Below are positions 37,301-45,700 of a stretch of DNA of 64,000 bases, one piece after another. The stretch comes from Diadophis punctatus similis (Eukaryota > Chordata > Lepidosauria > Squamata > Dipsadidae). Location: NCBI GenBank assembly GCA_023053685.1, contig JALIGW010000026.1, positions 84,501 through 148,500 of the forward strand. Reading direction: 5' to 3'. The position numbers were made by a program, and so were the translations under genes. The notes beneath the pieces are model-generated. The model did no database searches and was not told the origin of the DNA. It was given only the letters and a program-made list of their open reading frames with translations. The first letter of the stretch is position 1. Each line of letters opens with the position of its first letter.

Positions 37301-39608
37301 TTCCTCTTTTCTTGGGCAGAGGGTTTTTTTACTTCTGTACCGAACACATGGCACTGACTTACCATAAAGTTTAAGCCTTCTGCCTTCCATGTGGATGGAG
37401 AGCTTCAGCTGTCCTGGAGCAGACAAGAAAAGCGATTGCAAAGTTGCTTTGTGACCCTCTTTCGCACAGCTCTCAATATTTCCCTCTTCCATCTGTGAAA
37501 CGGAGGTGGGTTTCTTTCTCTCCCCCACAACACTCTCCTCACGCTTGTTTACTTTAAATGTCTTGTGTTGCTCACGCCAACCTGTGGCCCTAAGCAGCTT
37601 ACAAATATACATAGTCCTCGCTTAGCAAACAGTCGCTCAGCAACCGTTCAGTTGCGACAGAACCAACGGTACGTAAGGTTGGTCCTTCAAACGGTGCAGG
37701 CTCCCCACTGGATCTCCACTGGGTTGCTGGGAGAACCACATTTCCAGGGTTTCCCAAAAGGCTGACGAGGACAAGGCTAACTATCATGACTGCCTATGGC
37801 TCTGATGCACACGGGGACGATGCAAAGAATCCTAGAGGTCTGTGCCTCCAGGAGTGGCAGGAGAGAAGGACACAATATTGAGGGACAGACAGAAGTGGTT
37901 TCTTGTGCTCTTGCAAGACTGCACAATGAAACAGGGGCTAAATCACAACCATTGCCTCGCCCACCTCACCCTGTGGAGGACTCACCAAAGGTTGCCAGAC
38001 AGCAAGGAAACTGCAAACGGTTAGCTGACTTGGCACAGAGAGAGCCTCGGTGGGAATGCCTGGGCTCCATGGTTCCCTCAACTCCTTAACTGGCAGGGAG
38101 ACCAGAGACCGTTTTTCCAACTGCCCAATGGAGGCAGCTTCCAAGCACAATTTTTCTCCCAAGCAGCTGGCTGGCCTTGCCTTCTAACCGCCACTATTTG
38201 AATAGGACTAAAGGCCCTGGAATCCCATTGGTGGATTTGAAAGTCGATCTGCACCTGACGGCAACCACAATGACACTCTTGGTTCCACACCCGACACGCC
38301 TCGTTGCCTCCAACTGCCCTCCCTCAATCACTCCACTCCCGAGGCTCTCCTGGCAGTGCTCTCCCCAGGCTGGAAAATGCCCTTCTACAAGTCTTTCTCT
38401 GCCTGGATGCCACCTATGAGCATTTGCCTCCAGGCATCCAATGTACTGCATACAGAAGTAAGCTTAGGCATAGCACATAATCTGACCTTAAAGCTTGTTT
38501 GCTCAAACGCTAAAGCTAAAGCTAATTAATTCAAAACATGCAGAAGCTCAGCCTGACTCAGAAGAACGGACATCAGATTGTTTTTCCATGCATGCTAGCA
38601 GTGCCTCCCTTAACCAACAAGCACTATCCTCATGTTGCAGGTAACTTATTATGCATTTTATCCATTGCTTCTGAGGGTTTTCTCATCAAACAGTGAAGGC
38701 CAACAGGCGCTCTCCCCTTGTGTGAAGGACTTAGGCATCAATTATTTAATACCTTTAACGCTGGGAAGGGAAGCCCTAATGAACTGGGTGAGGTTTATTT
38801 GCAGGTAAGCTGGTTTACTTTCTAGGGGAAAGGCCGTTCCTCTTCTTAAGAAAGAACCCACAGATTTTTTTTCCTTTTCAAATCCCCATGTTCCTGCACA
38901 GGCATGCTCCCATCTTCCCCTCCCCACACGGGGACGACGTTCTCTTTTTTTAGCCATGGCCCTTTTCCCAGAGGGCTCCAGGCCCTGACTTTACCTGCCT
39001 CGCATTTGAGGTGCAGCATCCAGAGTCTAACCAAGGGTCTTTCCCTTAAATGCCTCTGTGCCGGTGTCAACGTGAGGACTATTACAGGGTGTTGGGGTTT
39101 GTTTGTTTTTCATTTTCCTTAGTATTATTGCTTTGTGGACTTTAGCAATCTGTTTTCATAGTTCTGAATGTTATTGTTTTGTGGACTGTAACAATCTGTT
39201 AGACAGTGGATGAGTTGTATCCTGGGTGGGTGGGGTGGGGGAAGGAAGGAAGGAAGGAAGGAAGGAAGGAAAGGAAGGAAGGAAGGAAGGAAAGGAAGGA
39301 AGGAAAGGAAGGAAGGAAGGAAAACTCTGGAAATGGAAATGCTATTTTGCTCTGTAGTCTTTGGAGACTTAGCTACCTTACCTCCCTGTCTTTGACCAAG
39401 AGAGAATGCTTGATGTAACATCCCGCTGGCCCCTTCCTTGCCTTCATTCTCTGCACTTACCTCTCTCTTTAACACAAGCCTGGCTGATCTTCCTGCGTCG
39501 CTTTAGGAGGAATGCAGGCAGCTTTTTTGGAGAAGTCTGTACTTGGGATAGGTTTCCACCCAGAAATTGCTCAGGTATGCAGCCTTTGACACCGACCCCA
39601 AATTCCAT
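6480..39608 (-). CDS. RGS3: RGS3, long form: C2-PDZ-PH-like-RGS regulator of G-protein signalling (23 coding exons, 997 aa)
   Basis: RGS3 speeds GTP hydrolysis on G-alpha i and q subunits at the membrane. I traced coding exons (minus, 5' to 3') at 39608-39461, 37413-37363, 36608-36550, 35955-35861, 35335-35267, 34778-34718, 33968-33878, 33154-33084, 29473-29392, 29141-29036, 28831-28480, 28025-27986, 25786-25602, 23807-23724, 21837-21726, 20821-20778, 18521-18390, 14593-13958, 11087-11029, 9136-9035, 8254-8193, 7381-7215 and 6665-6480. All have AG/GT boundaries; phases agree at every junction, and the lengths total 2994 nt, exactly 998 codons with the stop. Most exons align closely with human RGS3 as I recall it. 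The first exon begins 2 nt before its ATG, so a 5' untranslated exon lies further upstream. The interdomain exon is 212 codons and lacks the long Pro/Ser repeats of human RGS3. Confidence 0.93.
9050..10260. promoter_or_regulatory. CpG island, internal promoter of short RGS3
   Basis: About 1.2 kb is GC-rich and CpG-dense around and upstream (to the right) of the short-isoform first exon at 9455-9576. The surrounding RGS3 introns are not GC-rich. It is best explained as the promoter and first exon of the short RGS3 transcript. A (CA)n run at about 9272-9296 interrupts it. Long open frames across it on both strands look like composition artefacts. Confidence 0.7.
9455..9576 (-). CDS. RGS3: RGS3 alternative first exon, short isoform (212 aa protein)
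   Basis: An ATG at 9576 in good Kozak context (G at -3) opens a 40-codon exon reading [20 protein letters not shown] and ending [10 protein letters not shown] across a phase-2 donor (GTACGT). The next exon supplies the missing base and continues AKDAKNRLG. Human RGS3 has a short isoform whose first exon ends LQRRHTMKE immediately before AKDMKNKLG, so the junction is conserved while the extreme N-terminus differs. Joined to the four RGS exons it totals 639 nt, a 212-residue protein like RGS4/5/16 in layout. It lies in a CpG island, which fits an independent promoter. Confidence 0.85.
10534..13957 (-). other. RGS3 introns around exon 11087-11029
   Basis: Apart from the 59-nt coding exon 11087-11029, which reads [20 protein letters not shown] and joins the interdomain exon to [10 protein letters not shown] recognise no exon or intact transposon in this interval. 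The sequence is moderately GC-rich with short poly-C runs. Confidence 0.5.
13958..14593 (-). CDS. RGS3: RGS3 large interdomain exon
   Basis: This is a single exon of 636 nt (212 codons, phase 0 at both ends) between CAG and GTAGGC splice sites. It begins MLEPEAAK and is rich in Glu, with an acidic stretch EEKEEEES, then the conserved block [20 protein letters not shown], and ends [20 protein letters not shown] before the donor. Human RGS3 has the matching blocks, with the exon beginning MFETEADEKRE, but also long Pro/Ser-rich repeats in between that are missing here. The first codon is an ATG, so a transcript starting in this exon could make a truncated protein, as reported for a human RGS3 form. 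The [11 protein letters not shown] block looks like a kinase or 14-3-3 site. Confidence 0.9.
14757..14825. repeat. (TTCC)n microsatellite
   Basis: About 17 uninterrupted TTCC units lie just upstream (in the transcript sense) of the large RGS3 exon. Read on the minus, sense strand it is (GGAA)n. Confidence 0.95.
14830..18389 (-). other. RGS3 intron, no other gene seen
   Basis: This 3.5-kb intron lies between exons 18521-18390 and 14593-13958. I see GC-rich patches and poly-C/G runs but no additional exon with splice sites and no recognisable transposon. The moderately long plus-strand open frame near 17.5-18.3 kb has no familiar protein signature. Confidence 0.5.
18390..23807 (-). CDS. RGS3: RGS3 exons encoding a PH-like segment
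   Basis: Four exons (23807-23724, 21837-21726, 20821-20778, 18521-18390) encode a continuous block: [20 protein letters not shown], then [20 protein letters not shown], then [15 protein letters not shown], then [18 protein letters not shown]. The alternation of hydrophobic strands around 'YSDLLLFT' and the final Trp-containing helix region resemble a pleckstrin-homology fold. That fold assignment is my inference. Each piece aligns with human RGS3 with few differences and the phases agree. The 44-nt exon at 20821-20778 is the smallest but one in the gene. Confidence 0.9.
19265..19286. repeat. (CA)n microsatellite
   Basis: A short CA run follows a CT-rich tract and a poly-C run, inside an RGS3 intron. 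Confidence 0.8.
19850..19972. mobile_element. Short non-autonomous hAT element (123 bp) with 8-bp target duplication
   Basis: The element is flanked by perfect 8-bp direct repeats TCTTACAG (19842-19849 and 19973-19980). Its ends, CACGGATGTCAAACT and (reverse complement) CAGGGGTATCGAACT, are imperfect inverted repeats matching the common hAT end CAGGGGTGTCAAACT. The 8-bp duplication and these ends are diagnostic of the hAT superfamily. It has no coding capacity and lies in an RGS3 intron. Confidence 0.85.
20165..20705 (-). mobile_element. CR1 LINE 3' fragment, 5'-truncated
   Basis: The minus strand encodes the C-terminal end of a CR1 ORF2 polyprotein: [20 protein letters not shown], then [12 protein letters not shown], then [20 protein letters not shown]. 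This is followed by the typical CR1 3' end, whose reverse complement reads GTTGGAAGGGACCTTGGAGG. The copy is 5'-truncated and inserted in the sense orientation of RGS3, about 70 bp downstream of the donor of exon 20821-20778. The remaining frame is fairly intact, suggesting a moderately young insertion. Confidence 0.9.
21838..23723 (-). other. RGS3 intron carrying a CAG/CTG tract
   Basis: This is the intron between exons 23807-23724 and 21837-21726. It holds the trinucleotide tract at 23161-23223. Otherwise I see no exon or clear transposon. A short TTTAGGGTTAGGG stretch at about 23348-23361 is telomere-like only by chance. Confidence 0.6.
23161..23223. repeat. (AGC)21 trinucleotide repeat, CTG on the RGS3 sense strand
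   Basis: There are 21 uninterrupted AGC units on the plus strand, so RGS3 pre-mRNA would carry about 21 CUG repeats in this intron. No splice sites or homology support the tract being coding, although plus-strand frames through it would read polyglutamine or polyalanine. Confidence 0.95.
24680..24800 (-). mobile_element. CR1 3'-end fragment
   Basis: About 120 bp resembling the reverse complement of a CR1 3' end (GGTTGGAAGGGACCCTGGAG and 'tctagtccaacccc'), highly similar to the longer copy at 20165. It is severely 5'-truncated and in the same orientation. Confidence 0.8.
24861..25104. mobile_element. Non-autonomous hAT-like element
   Basis: The ends form imperfect inverted repeats: CAGAGGTGGGTTTCAGCA on the left and, reversed, CAGTGGTGGGATTC on the right. 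Internally it carries GAACCGGTAGT-type motifs and a CCACGCCC-rich block. It has no coding capacity. It shares ends and the 'accggt' motif with the element at 53385-53548. The flanking 8 bp do not match well, so the duplication has decayed. Confidence 0.65.
25602..25786 (-). CDS. RGS3: RGS3 linker exon between PDZ and PH-like regions
   Basis: A 185-nt exon reads [20 protein letters not shown], then [20 protein letters not shown] and FVQ before the GTGAGT donor. The [11 protein letters not shown] and [17 protein letters not shown] blocks are nearly identical to human RGS3. It is preceded by the tiny 40-nt exon 28025-27986 ([13 protein letters not shown]). Confidence 0.93.
25790..27599 (-). other. 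RGS3 intron, nothing further recognised
   Basis: The part of the intron between the 40-nt exon at 27986 and exon 25786-25602 that lies left of the hAT element at 27608. No other exon or repeat family was recognised. Confidence 0.45.
27608..27937. mobile_element. Non-autonomous hAT element (330 bp) with perfect 8-bp target duplication
   Basis: Perfect 8-bp direct repeats CTCTGGCT flank it (27600-27607 and 27938-27945). The ends, CAGAGGTGGGTTC and (reverse complement) CACGGGTGTGTTC, form imperfect inverted repeats of hAT type. The interior is non-coding, with repeated GCGCATGCGC-type palindromic motifs and poly-T/poly-G runs. It sits about 50 bp downstream, in the RGS3 sense, of the 40-nt exon 28025-27986. 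Confidence 0.85.
28306..28377. repeat. (CT)n microsatellite
   Basis: A long, nearly pure CT run (GA on the RGS3 sense strand), about 100 bp downstream of the donor of exon 28831-28480. Confidence 0.95.
28480..29473 (-). CDS. RGS3: RGS3 exons encoding the PDZ domain and the start of the linker
   Basis: Three exons (29473-29392, 29141-29036, 28831-28480) encode [20 protein letters not shown], then [20 protein letters not shown], then CVELAHEIR, then [15 protein letters not shown]. The GFGFT element is the carboxylate-binding loop of a class I PDZ domain. In mammals the RGS3 PDZ domain binds the C-terminus of ephrin-B and links reverse signalling to G-protein control. The third exon continues into a linker with [11 protein letters not shown] and [13 protein letters not shown], both conserved in human. 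All splice phases agree. Confidence 0.95.
29480..30587 (-). other. AT-rich RGS3 intron segment
   Basis: A strongly AT-rich stretch upstream of the PDZ exon, with a poly-C run near 29736-29750. No exon or transposon was recognised. Confidence 0.5.
30588..30738. repeat. (ATTAATT)n heptanucleotide microsatellite, about 21 copies
   Basis: A perfect 7-bp tandem repeat about 151 bp long. It abuts the 3' end of a LINE fragment at 30739, so it looks like an expanded LINE tail. Confidence 0.95.
30739..30975 (-). mobile_element. LINE 3'-end fragment (same family as 46975-49690)
   Basis: About 235 bp closely matches the 3' end of the larger CR1-superfamily LINE near 46995-47190. Shared pieces include 'caaacatgtacaaggtaaca', 'gggacagtaggacaggga', 'tgcgcttatg' and 'cccttacagacctctt'. 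It is in minus orientation and 5'-truncated. Confidence 0.85.
31121..31173. repeat. Perfect 23-bp inverted repeat with 7-nt loop
   Basis: Left arm 31121-31143 and right arm 31151-31173 are exact reverse complements separated by GCGGGAC. The arm contains AAATAAAATCTGTTGTGTTT. It follows a (TTAC)n stretch in an RGS3 intron. Confidence 0.9.
31701..31728. repeat. (CAC)n trinucleotide repeat
   Basis: About nine CAC units upstream of the left side of the PDZ-RGS3 first exon, within the intron. Confidence 0.85.
32046..32099 (-). CDS. RGS3: RGS3 alternative first exon, PDZ-RGS3 isoform (800 aa protein)
   Basis: An ATG at 32099 with G at -3 opens [18 protein letters not shown] and ends at a CAG|GTCGGT donor in phase 0. 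Mammalian PDZ-RGS3 begins [18 protein letters not shown] directly before ITIPRGK, so 13 of 18 residues and the exact junction are conserved. Spliced to the PDZ exon at 29473 it yields 2403 nt, an 800-residue protein without the C2 domain. The exon lies in the intron between the last long-form linker exon (33154-33084) and the PDZ exon, so it marks an internal promoter. PDZ-RGS3 is the form linked to ephrin-B reverse signalling in neurons and endothelium. Confidence 0.92.
33084..33154 (-). CDS. RGS3: RGS3 long-form exon linking C2 to PDZ
   Basis: A 71-nt exon between CCAG and GTGTGT reads, after a split Glu codon, [20 protein letters not shown] then QIK. Its phase (1 in, 0 out) fits exactly between exon 33968-33878 and the PDZ exon, and the peptide is a likely short amphipathic or coiled-coil helix. 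The human long isoform has a different, Gly/Pro-rich linker at this place as I recall it. This is therefore either an alternative exon or a lineage difference. Confidence 0.75.
33878..37413 (-). CDS. RGS3: RGS3 exons encoding the C2 domain
   Basis: Six exons (37413-37363, 36608-36550, 35955-35861, 35335-35267, 34778-34718, 33968-33878) encode a C2 domain. They read [88 protein letters not shown] and [19 protein letters not shown]. The NPVFHEQF and TVWNR signatures are hallmarks of C2 beta-sandwich strands. Each matches the human RGS3 C2 region. The first calcium-loop region reads [11 protein letters not shown] against human KQPGTCDPYVK: the central Asp is kept but neighbours differ, so calcium dependence is uncertain. 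Confidence 0.93.
34910..35145 (+). mobile_element. Sauria-type SINE, full length, with 8-bp target duplication
   Basis: It begins with the tRNA-derived head GTGGCGCAGTGGTTAGAGTA (A-box-like), then the typical 'ctcaaggttgactcagcctt' and 'gaggtcagtaaaatgagaac' body, and ends in a short CTATTGCTAT tail. The 8-bp duplication ATCCTGGG flanks it at 34902-34909 and 35146-35153. Sauria SINEs are specific to squamates, making this one of the best clues to the host. It lies in an RGS3 intron, antisense to the gene. Confidence 0.88.
36274..36490 (+). mobile_element. Tc1/mariner-like short element fragment (CAGGTAGTCCTC family)
   Basis: It starts with CAGGTAGTCCTCACTTAGTG after TA and contains 'ttgttcaaagttgtgatggca', 'catggtcacgtgatca' and 'gcaaagtcaatgg'. 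The last two have counterparts in the longer copy at 60473-60855. The right end is lost. Confidence 0.6.
37610..37690 (+). mobile_element. Tc1/mariner-like short element fragment
   Basis: A further truncated piece related to the CAGGTAGTCCTC family: 'catagtcctcgcttagcaaac' followed by 'agcaaccgttcagttgcgac'. Non-coding. Confidence 0.45.
39241..39323. repeat. (GGAA)n polypurine microsatellite
   Basis: About 80 bp of GGAA/GAAA units on the plus strand (TTCC on the RGS3 sense strand), 140 bp downstream of the first RGS3 coding exon. Confidence 0.95.
39461..39608 (-). CDS. RGS3: RGS3 long-form first coding exon
   Basis: The exon opens two bases after an AG acceptor with a good pyrimidine tract. 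It reads [20 protein letters not shown], then [19 protein letters not shown], and ends in phase 1 at a strong GTAAGT donor. The split Gly plus QLKLSI of the C2 exon reproduces the human junction (…F|GQLRLSI). The peptide itself differs from human, and carries a basic KRRRK cluster. The true start could lie further upstream if the preceding exon keeps the frame open. Confidence 0.75.
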
Positions 39609-39611
39609 TCC

Positions 39612-42418
39612 TGCAACCAAAAGAAAATCCTGAGAAATCTGCTGGCTGGAAGTAGATGGATGCCTCTCAAGCTCCGATTCTAATTCGGACCGGGTCCAAG
39701 GAGGAATGTCACTCCAGCCCCTTTTGAACTTGCAGCATTTCTAACGAAGAGGCAAAAATGTTGAAGGAGGTTTGAAGTTTGATTCAGACGGAAAAATTCA
39801 GGCTGGCCTAATCCTGTACTTCAAAGATGAGGGTGCAGCAATTCCTCGTACAGGGCAAAAGGGTAACTGCGGCAACCAATTCGAAGGATTAACTACAGTT
39901 TTAAAAACACATTTTTATATTATTTTGTGCTCAGAGTCATAGGCTGAGACAGTTGGCTATATAAATCAAAATGTCAGATAAATAAAGTGAGAGGGAAGCC
40001 CTTTCCAACCATATCCCACAAAAAGCACAACTAAAGTGAGGCCGCTCCACTAGAAAGAGTTCAAAAGGATACAGAACCAAACCTTCCTCTGGCTCTACTG
40101 AAGTTAATCAGTTGCCACAAGGCTTATCTTGCAAAAGATCCTGCCATAATTTAACGAGTAACTTCTCCTCTGCAAAGATTTGGCAGCAAGATATTGTTTT
40201 CCTAGCCCTATTTCCACTGGAGCAGAATCTGCCCTTCTTACCATCTCTTAGAGCCCCTGTGGTACGGCTGCCTTTGTATGCCAGACTACTTGTGGAACCA
40301 CCTACTTCCCAGGGCCCACTTCCAACCAGGATGTCACTCAAAAGTTGGCAGTATCTTCCACTGCCACCAATTTGCCCTGAAAACGCTACTTGTTACCCTG
40401 CTCCTTCCACTTTCTCCTACCTGGAAGAAATTGTAAAACAGTGGTGGTGGAACCAACAAAAGCCCACCTGGCTCAGCGCCGTCCATCTGAAAACAGGTAA
40501 CCGGTCACCTCCAGGAAGCAGGCAGACCAAACACAAATGCCACTATCTCTCTTTTCTCTTTTCTCTGTCTCCCTCCCTCCCTCTCTCTCCCCCAAACTCA
40601 AGATGTGGTCTTTGGACACCAAGGGGCTCAGACTCTCCCATTCAGCTGTAATTTGCCACTCCTCACAGGCCTCGTCCCTTTCAAAACCCACTGAAACTGT
40701 GGCCATTGCCAGCTTTGGCAAGCTGCTGGAAAAGCTCTCCTTTCTGTCTGACTTGAACAACCTGCCAGCAGCATTGGAGACATAAGAACAGAAGGTTAAA
40801 TTTATTGTGAAGTCCCATTCCGGCATATGCCCTAACAGAAGATATCCAGGAGACTGTCGGGACTTCCTCTGCACAACAATGGCAGCTACTGACTGGATCT
40901 CCAAACTTGATATTAAGCTTTGAAATGTTATTCCTGTTTTCCTTTTTAGGTTTTTCTTGCTGCTTTAACTGTTTTTAATTTGTAAAAGTGAAGTGTTTTA
41001 ATATTGTTTGTGACCAGCCATACGCTAAATAAATAAATTCCGGCATAGTTTTACAGAAGAAAAAGAAACACTCTTCATATTCAGAAGTCACAGAGAAAGC
41101 CACATCAAGGGTCTGAAAAACCTCACTGATCCAGAATATCAGATGCAAAAAGTACATAGCTTTCAGTTAGTAAGTGTGAATAAACCGAGCTTCTTAAGAG
41201 TCAAGAGACAGACACACGGAAGCGCCAAACTCCCTTCTTGTCCCATCCCTGCCCCGTAGTTTGATCAGTCTTTTAGTCCCCTATGCACAGAAGTCCTGAT
41301 TTTCTCAGCAGACAGCCCAGCACTATCCATCTAATGCAAGAGAGGGAATCCATAGCTCCAGACAATGGTTTCTTCAAATTCTTACAGCCCACAGAGAGAC
41401 AAATGCAACAGCTGTTAAAACACAATCCTGATATATGGAACATCTTTGCCCAAATCCTGCCCTGGATCTTATGTATCTCCTAAATGAGCATCCTGGAATT
41501 CTTTTCATCTCCCAGCATCGTATGGGTGGCTCACACCACAGAATAACACCCAGAGAGAGAGAATTACATATCCCCAAGCTATTCCTTCTTTCTCTGAGCA
41601 TGGGCCCAGGAGAAGCAGGCCAAGGAGCTGGGACTGCAAAAGAAAAGAAGTGGCTTTCCTAACAACTTTGTGCCCAAAAACTTGGGAGAAATTGTCCATA
41701 TTTTATTTAAAATGTTGGGGAAAGCTAAACCCGGCTACTTCATAGACATAATTAACTGCTTTACCATGTAAAAAACATCGATTGGATCTTTACAACTTTT
41801 CTTGGCCCCATTTTTTTAAAAAAACAAGTAGGCATATTGTTGCTTTCAGTGCTGACTGGTCAGTCTCCCCAGAATGTAACTTCAAAACAAGGTAAACATT
41901 TTATGAAGGAACAGCCAAGCACCCACCTTGAGAAAGGTCTGGAGGAAGCTGCTTGTGGAAGCTTGGTAGAGCTGCTATGAATGAAAGCTGGGCAGGGGGA
42001 GAACACAAGGAAGATTAACCTCAAGGGGGAGGAGCCACTCTCTCCTTTTCTTCCAAGTAGAGGGGTTGCCAAGAGAACTCCACAAGCAACACAAACTTTG
42101 CTCCAAAGAGCCATTGTAACAACAGAAATCCACTCTGCTGTGGTTAATTACTTCTCCTGGGCAGAGAATTCTGGACTGTCAGTCTCTCACCCTCTCAGCT
42201 TCTTCTGTACAACAAACCTCTTCGGACAAGATCTCCCTGGCGGGGCACAAACGCCACCTTTGGGACAGAGGCCATATAATCACTGTTTCCTCAGGGGGGG
42301 ACTATCAAAGCCAGAGCCAGGACTTCTTTAGATATACTCATTGACAAATAGCATGGTCTAAATTTATCTAGGCCTCTGAACCAAGAAAGAAAATTAAGAA
42401 AGAGGAACCACCCTGAGT
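39612..42418 (-). other. Presumed RGS3 5' untranslated/promoter region and intergenic gap to C9orf43
   Basis: No coding exon was recognised. A 5' untranslated exon of long RGS3 is expected here or beyond. A degraded SINE/LINE tail is visible near 40905-41040 ('tttgtgaccagccatacgctaaataaataaatt'). I see no CpG island. Confidence 0.45.
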
Positions 42419-42424
42419 TTTATT
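42419..42424 (-). terminator. Candidate C9orf43 polyadenylation signal
   Basis: AATAAA on the minus strand, about 345 bp past the proposed C9orf43 stop codon. Confidence 0.35.
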
Positions 42425-42766
42425 TACAATATAACCCAAAGCAGAGAACTATGGTTCTTTGAATTACCTCCCCTTTTAAAACATAACCCTGAGTTGTCTT
42501 CAAGAGCACCTTAACCCAAGCGCTGCATATGCCCACTGACCGACCGCTCATGTTGTCTTTCTGGCCGTCCAGTGTCCCATCTTTGGGGTTATTACAAAAA
42601 GCTATTTTTTGGAGACAAGGCTCAGAGAGGCACAAAGTGGGGAAGCATGAATTTTAATGGTTGTAAGTTCAAGAGTGTGCCCCCCCCCTTTTAAAATAGA
42701 AGTAACCATCCTTGGAGTTGGCTACTGATTACCCATCCAGTCACCCCCTCCCCGCCCCTTTTGGAT

Positions 42767-45700
42767 TCAAGTGAAGCCAGGAGGAGAATTAGGGCTGTTC
42801 TCAAAGAGGGAGGGAGAGGGAGAGGGAGGAGGGGGCCCTGGGGGCTGCAGCGGAGCAAAGGTCTTGGATGCTTCCTCTTCGGGCCAAGCCTCCCTGCTGA
42901 TGTCTGAAGCATCCCTCTCAGCCGGCGTGGTCTCCTTCCAGCTTGCCAGATGCTCGCAATACTGCCTGTACCTGAACTCGGCTTTCGGAAGGCAGGAAGC
43001 AAAGGGATCGCAGCCTGAGTAAAATCAAGCGAAAATAGGGCAATGTAAGGACAGAGAAGTTTTACCAAAGGGACCCCATGACTACTGACTGCCACCTGAG
43101 GAAATACCTTTATTCAGAGAGGCGAGAGGAAAACACCTAGATGTGTATGACTTCCTTTCTGTCTGCAATAAAGAAGCCAATCTAGCCAAGTTACCTCTGA
43201 GAGTCTATTGTCAAATAAGCCTTTCCCTGAATAAGAAGCCTCTGCAGGCCAGAACTTACTGCAAACCTCTGGTGTGAAGCCAGACAACTCAAGATAGGGA
43301 AGGGCAGTTTGAAACAAGGACGGCTGCCTGCGCATCTCATGCCCCCCCCCCCGAGACGAATCAACACAGGGACAGAAAAGCCTTGCTGCCTTCTAAACCC
43401 TTGGGGTCAATGGCTCCCTCTCTCCTGCACCTGGCCATCATTTGGGGCATTTATTTTGTCCATTTAGGAGTTACCAGGCCATTTTTACTGTGGTTACTTA
43501 GTGCATGAAACAGTCTCCATGCAGGCTCCAGGGCTACCTTTTCACCAAGTCAAACGGAAAACACCAAGTGAAGGACCTTCCCAGCAACGGCCTTTTCTCC
43601 CGATAGTTTTCATACACCAAACAGAGAAATTTTGTAAGTTGTTTGGCTCCACTGCTGTTCCACGGGAAACGGAGAAGAGTATGACGGAGCTAAGGAACAG
43701 GCCTGTCCTCCTCCTGTGGCCTCCAAGGCTTCCCCTTCCTTCCCCCGAATCGAAGGGAGACATGACTTCCTGCAACCATTCTGCCATTCCTTTCTGGCTA
43801 CTCTCAAGACGAGCACCGCAGCCCTCTTGCCTCCAGGATGCTTTACCTTCTTCCTTGTCCAGGAGAACGTAACATGCCAGCATGCGGGACACTCCCACCA
43901 ACAAGCTGGTGGGGGCACTTGCTGGGCCAAGGAGCGCGGGGGGGGGTGATGGGCAAGGAGGGCAGCATAGGGGCTTCTGCTGGGGGCAAGCAAGGGGGAG
44001 CTGACAGAAAGGTAAATGCTGAACTTTCCCTCGCCTCAGCTCCTTAGGCTTCAACTACATCATAAGGCAGACCCCTAGAATAAAAGTCTACTGCACTCAC
44101 CCTGCATGCCCAGCCTTGCCATATTGCTCTTATATTCCATAAATTTCACAAAAGATTTTCTCTTAGCAAACATTCTTGGAGACGCCTGCAGCTTGCAATT
44201 CCCTGCAGCCTGGAGGAAAAACACCCACAAAACCAGACAGGCCATTTCCCCAAAATTGCTCCTAACTTTTTTTTTTGGGGGGGGGGACACCAAAAACAAC
44301 AGAAAAGAATAAAAGAATAAAGAGACACAGCTCAACAGTTAAACCACCCGAGTTTCCTGCCTCTTTTCCTGTGGAGAGCAGGAGAGGGAGAAAGATCTGC
44401 CCATCTTTTTCTGGCCAGGCAAGACCCCCTAAGTCCCCCTGGGCCAGGACTGGCTACCTCCAGACGGAAGATGCCCATGCTGAGAGAACAGGAGGGAGAG
44501 GGATTCCTTCCAGACTGCCCCCCCCATCCCCCATCCCCCACCCCACTTCCCTTCATTGTAGCACTTTCATCCCTGCCACTGTGGGGCTCAATCCTGGAAC
44601 AATCAGCCACCACTGAGACCACCGCTCGTCTCCATGGCAGACCCCATCACCTGTGCACAGGGCTTCAGGCAACCAACCCTTGCTGCTCCCAGCACCTCCA
44701 AAAGCCCCAGAGCCATGCTACCCTCTCCCTCTGCTCAGCCTCTGCCCTGGCCTTCCTTCTCCCACTCAGTCAAGGATGTAGGAGCCACACCTGGGGATGT
44801 GAGGGGCGGGGGGGGGGGTTGGGAGAATGAGTGACTTTGCACTGGAGGGTCAGCGGCACTTACAGGTTCTGGAGCCATCTGGCTGTGCTCAAGGAGGCCC
44901 CCTCCTTTCTTGTCTTGATAGTTACCAGCATCCCCCAGCTGCTCTACCATCAGGCGTCTCAGGACCAGTGATTCTGTGGCCGGTCAGAAGAAGCGAGTCA
45001 GTCCTGGCTGGGAAGTCTTCTAGTTACATTCTAGTCCCAATGCTAGAATGGAAACAGGCAAACCTCCTGAGACGATCTTGGGCTGGCGGCCTAGGCTTCT
45101 TCCTGAGTCTTTGTCTTTCATGGGGATCTAAAGAAAAGAGGGGGTGGAAAGGGAAGGAGGGAGGGAGGGAGGGTGGGAGAGACTGCAGCAAAGGCCAGCA
45201 GGGAAAATCCCAGAAGAACAAGTCAGAAGGGTTTGCCTCCTGTCTCTTTAATTCTACCTCTCCAGTGTTTCACCAATTGACTCTGAGTGATTGGCAGCAA
45301 ACGAAGCAAGTACACGATTGCCACCGCACTGCTTTGGGTCTTGCTCACCTTAGCTTCAGATCGGTCAAAACTGGGCGCCTTCTGCACAATAAAGGGGGCT
45401 GCCAATTTCTCCTTGGTCTCCAGCAGCGCCCTTCCTCTTTTGCTCTCCTGAGTCTTCATGCCTTCCTCATTTTGTAGCAACAGATGCAGAGCGGGCACCG
45501 GGTGTTTCCTTGTCCTGAGGAGGCTGTCATCCGTGTTCCTTTGTTGGCCTACAGAACTATAGCAGAGTACCATCTCAGCTCCCCTCCTTCCCAAATGTTC
45601 CCAGAAAAAGCCGGTTAACAGGAGCACAGAAGTTTTTTCCTCCATGGACCACCAAAGATGCCTCTGTCTTTATCTCTTAGAGTTTGGAGCAAGGTGGAAA

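Noticed and set aside
43260..43335. Exon starting MRRQPSLFQ considered as an RGS3 first exon
   Set aside because: It would splice in phase to the C2 exon, but 39608-39461 does so better and recreates the conserved Gly. The frame continues upstream to 43385 and fits the C9orf43 last exon.
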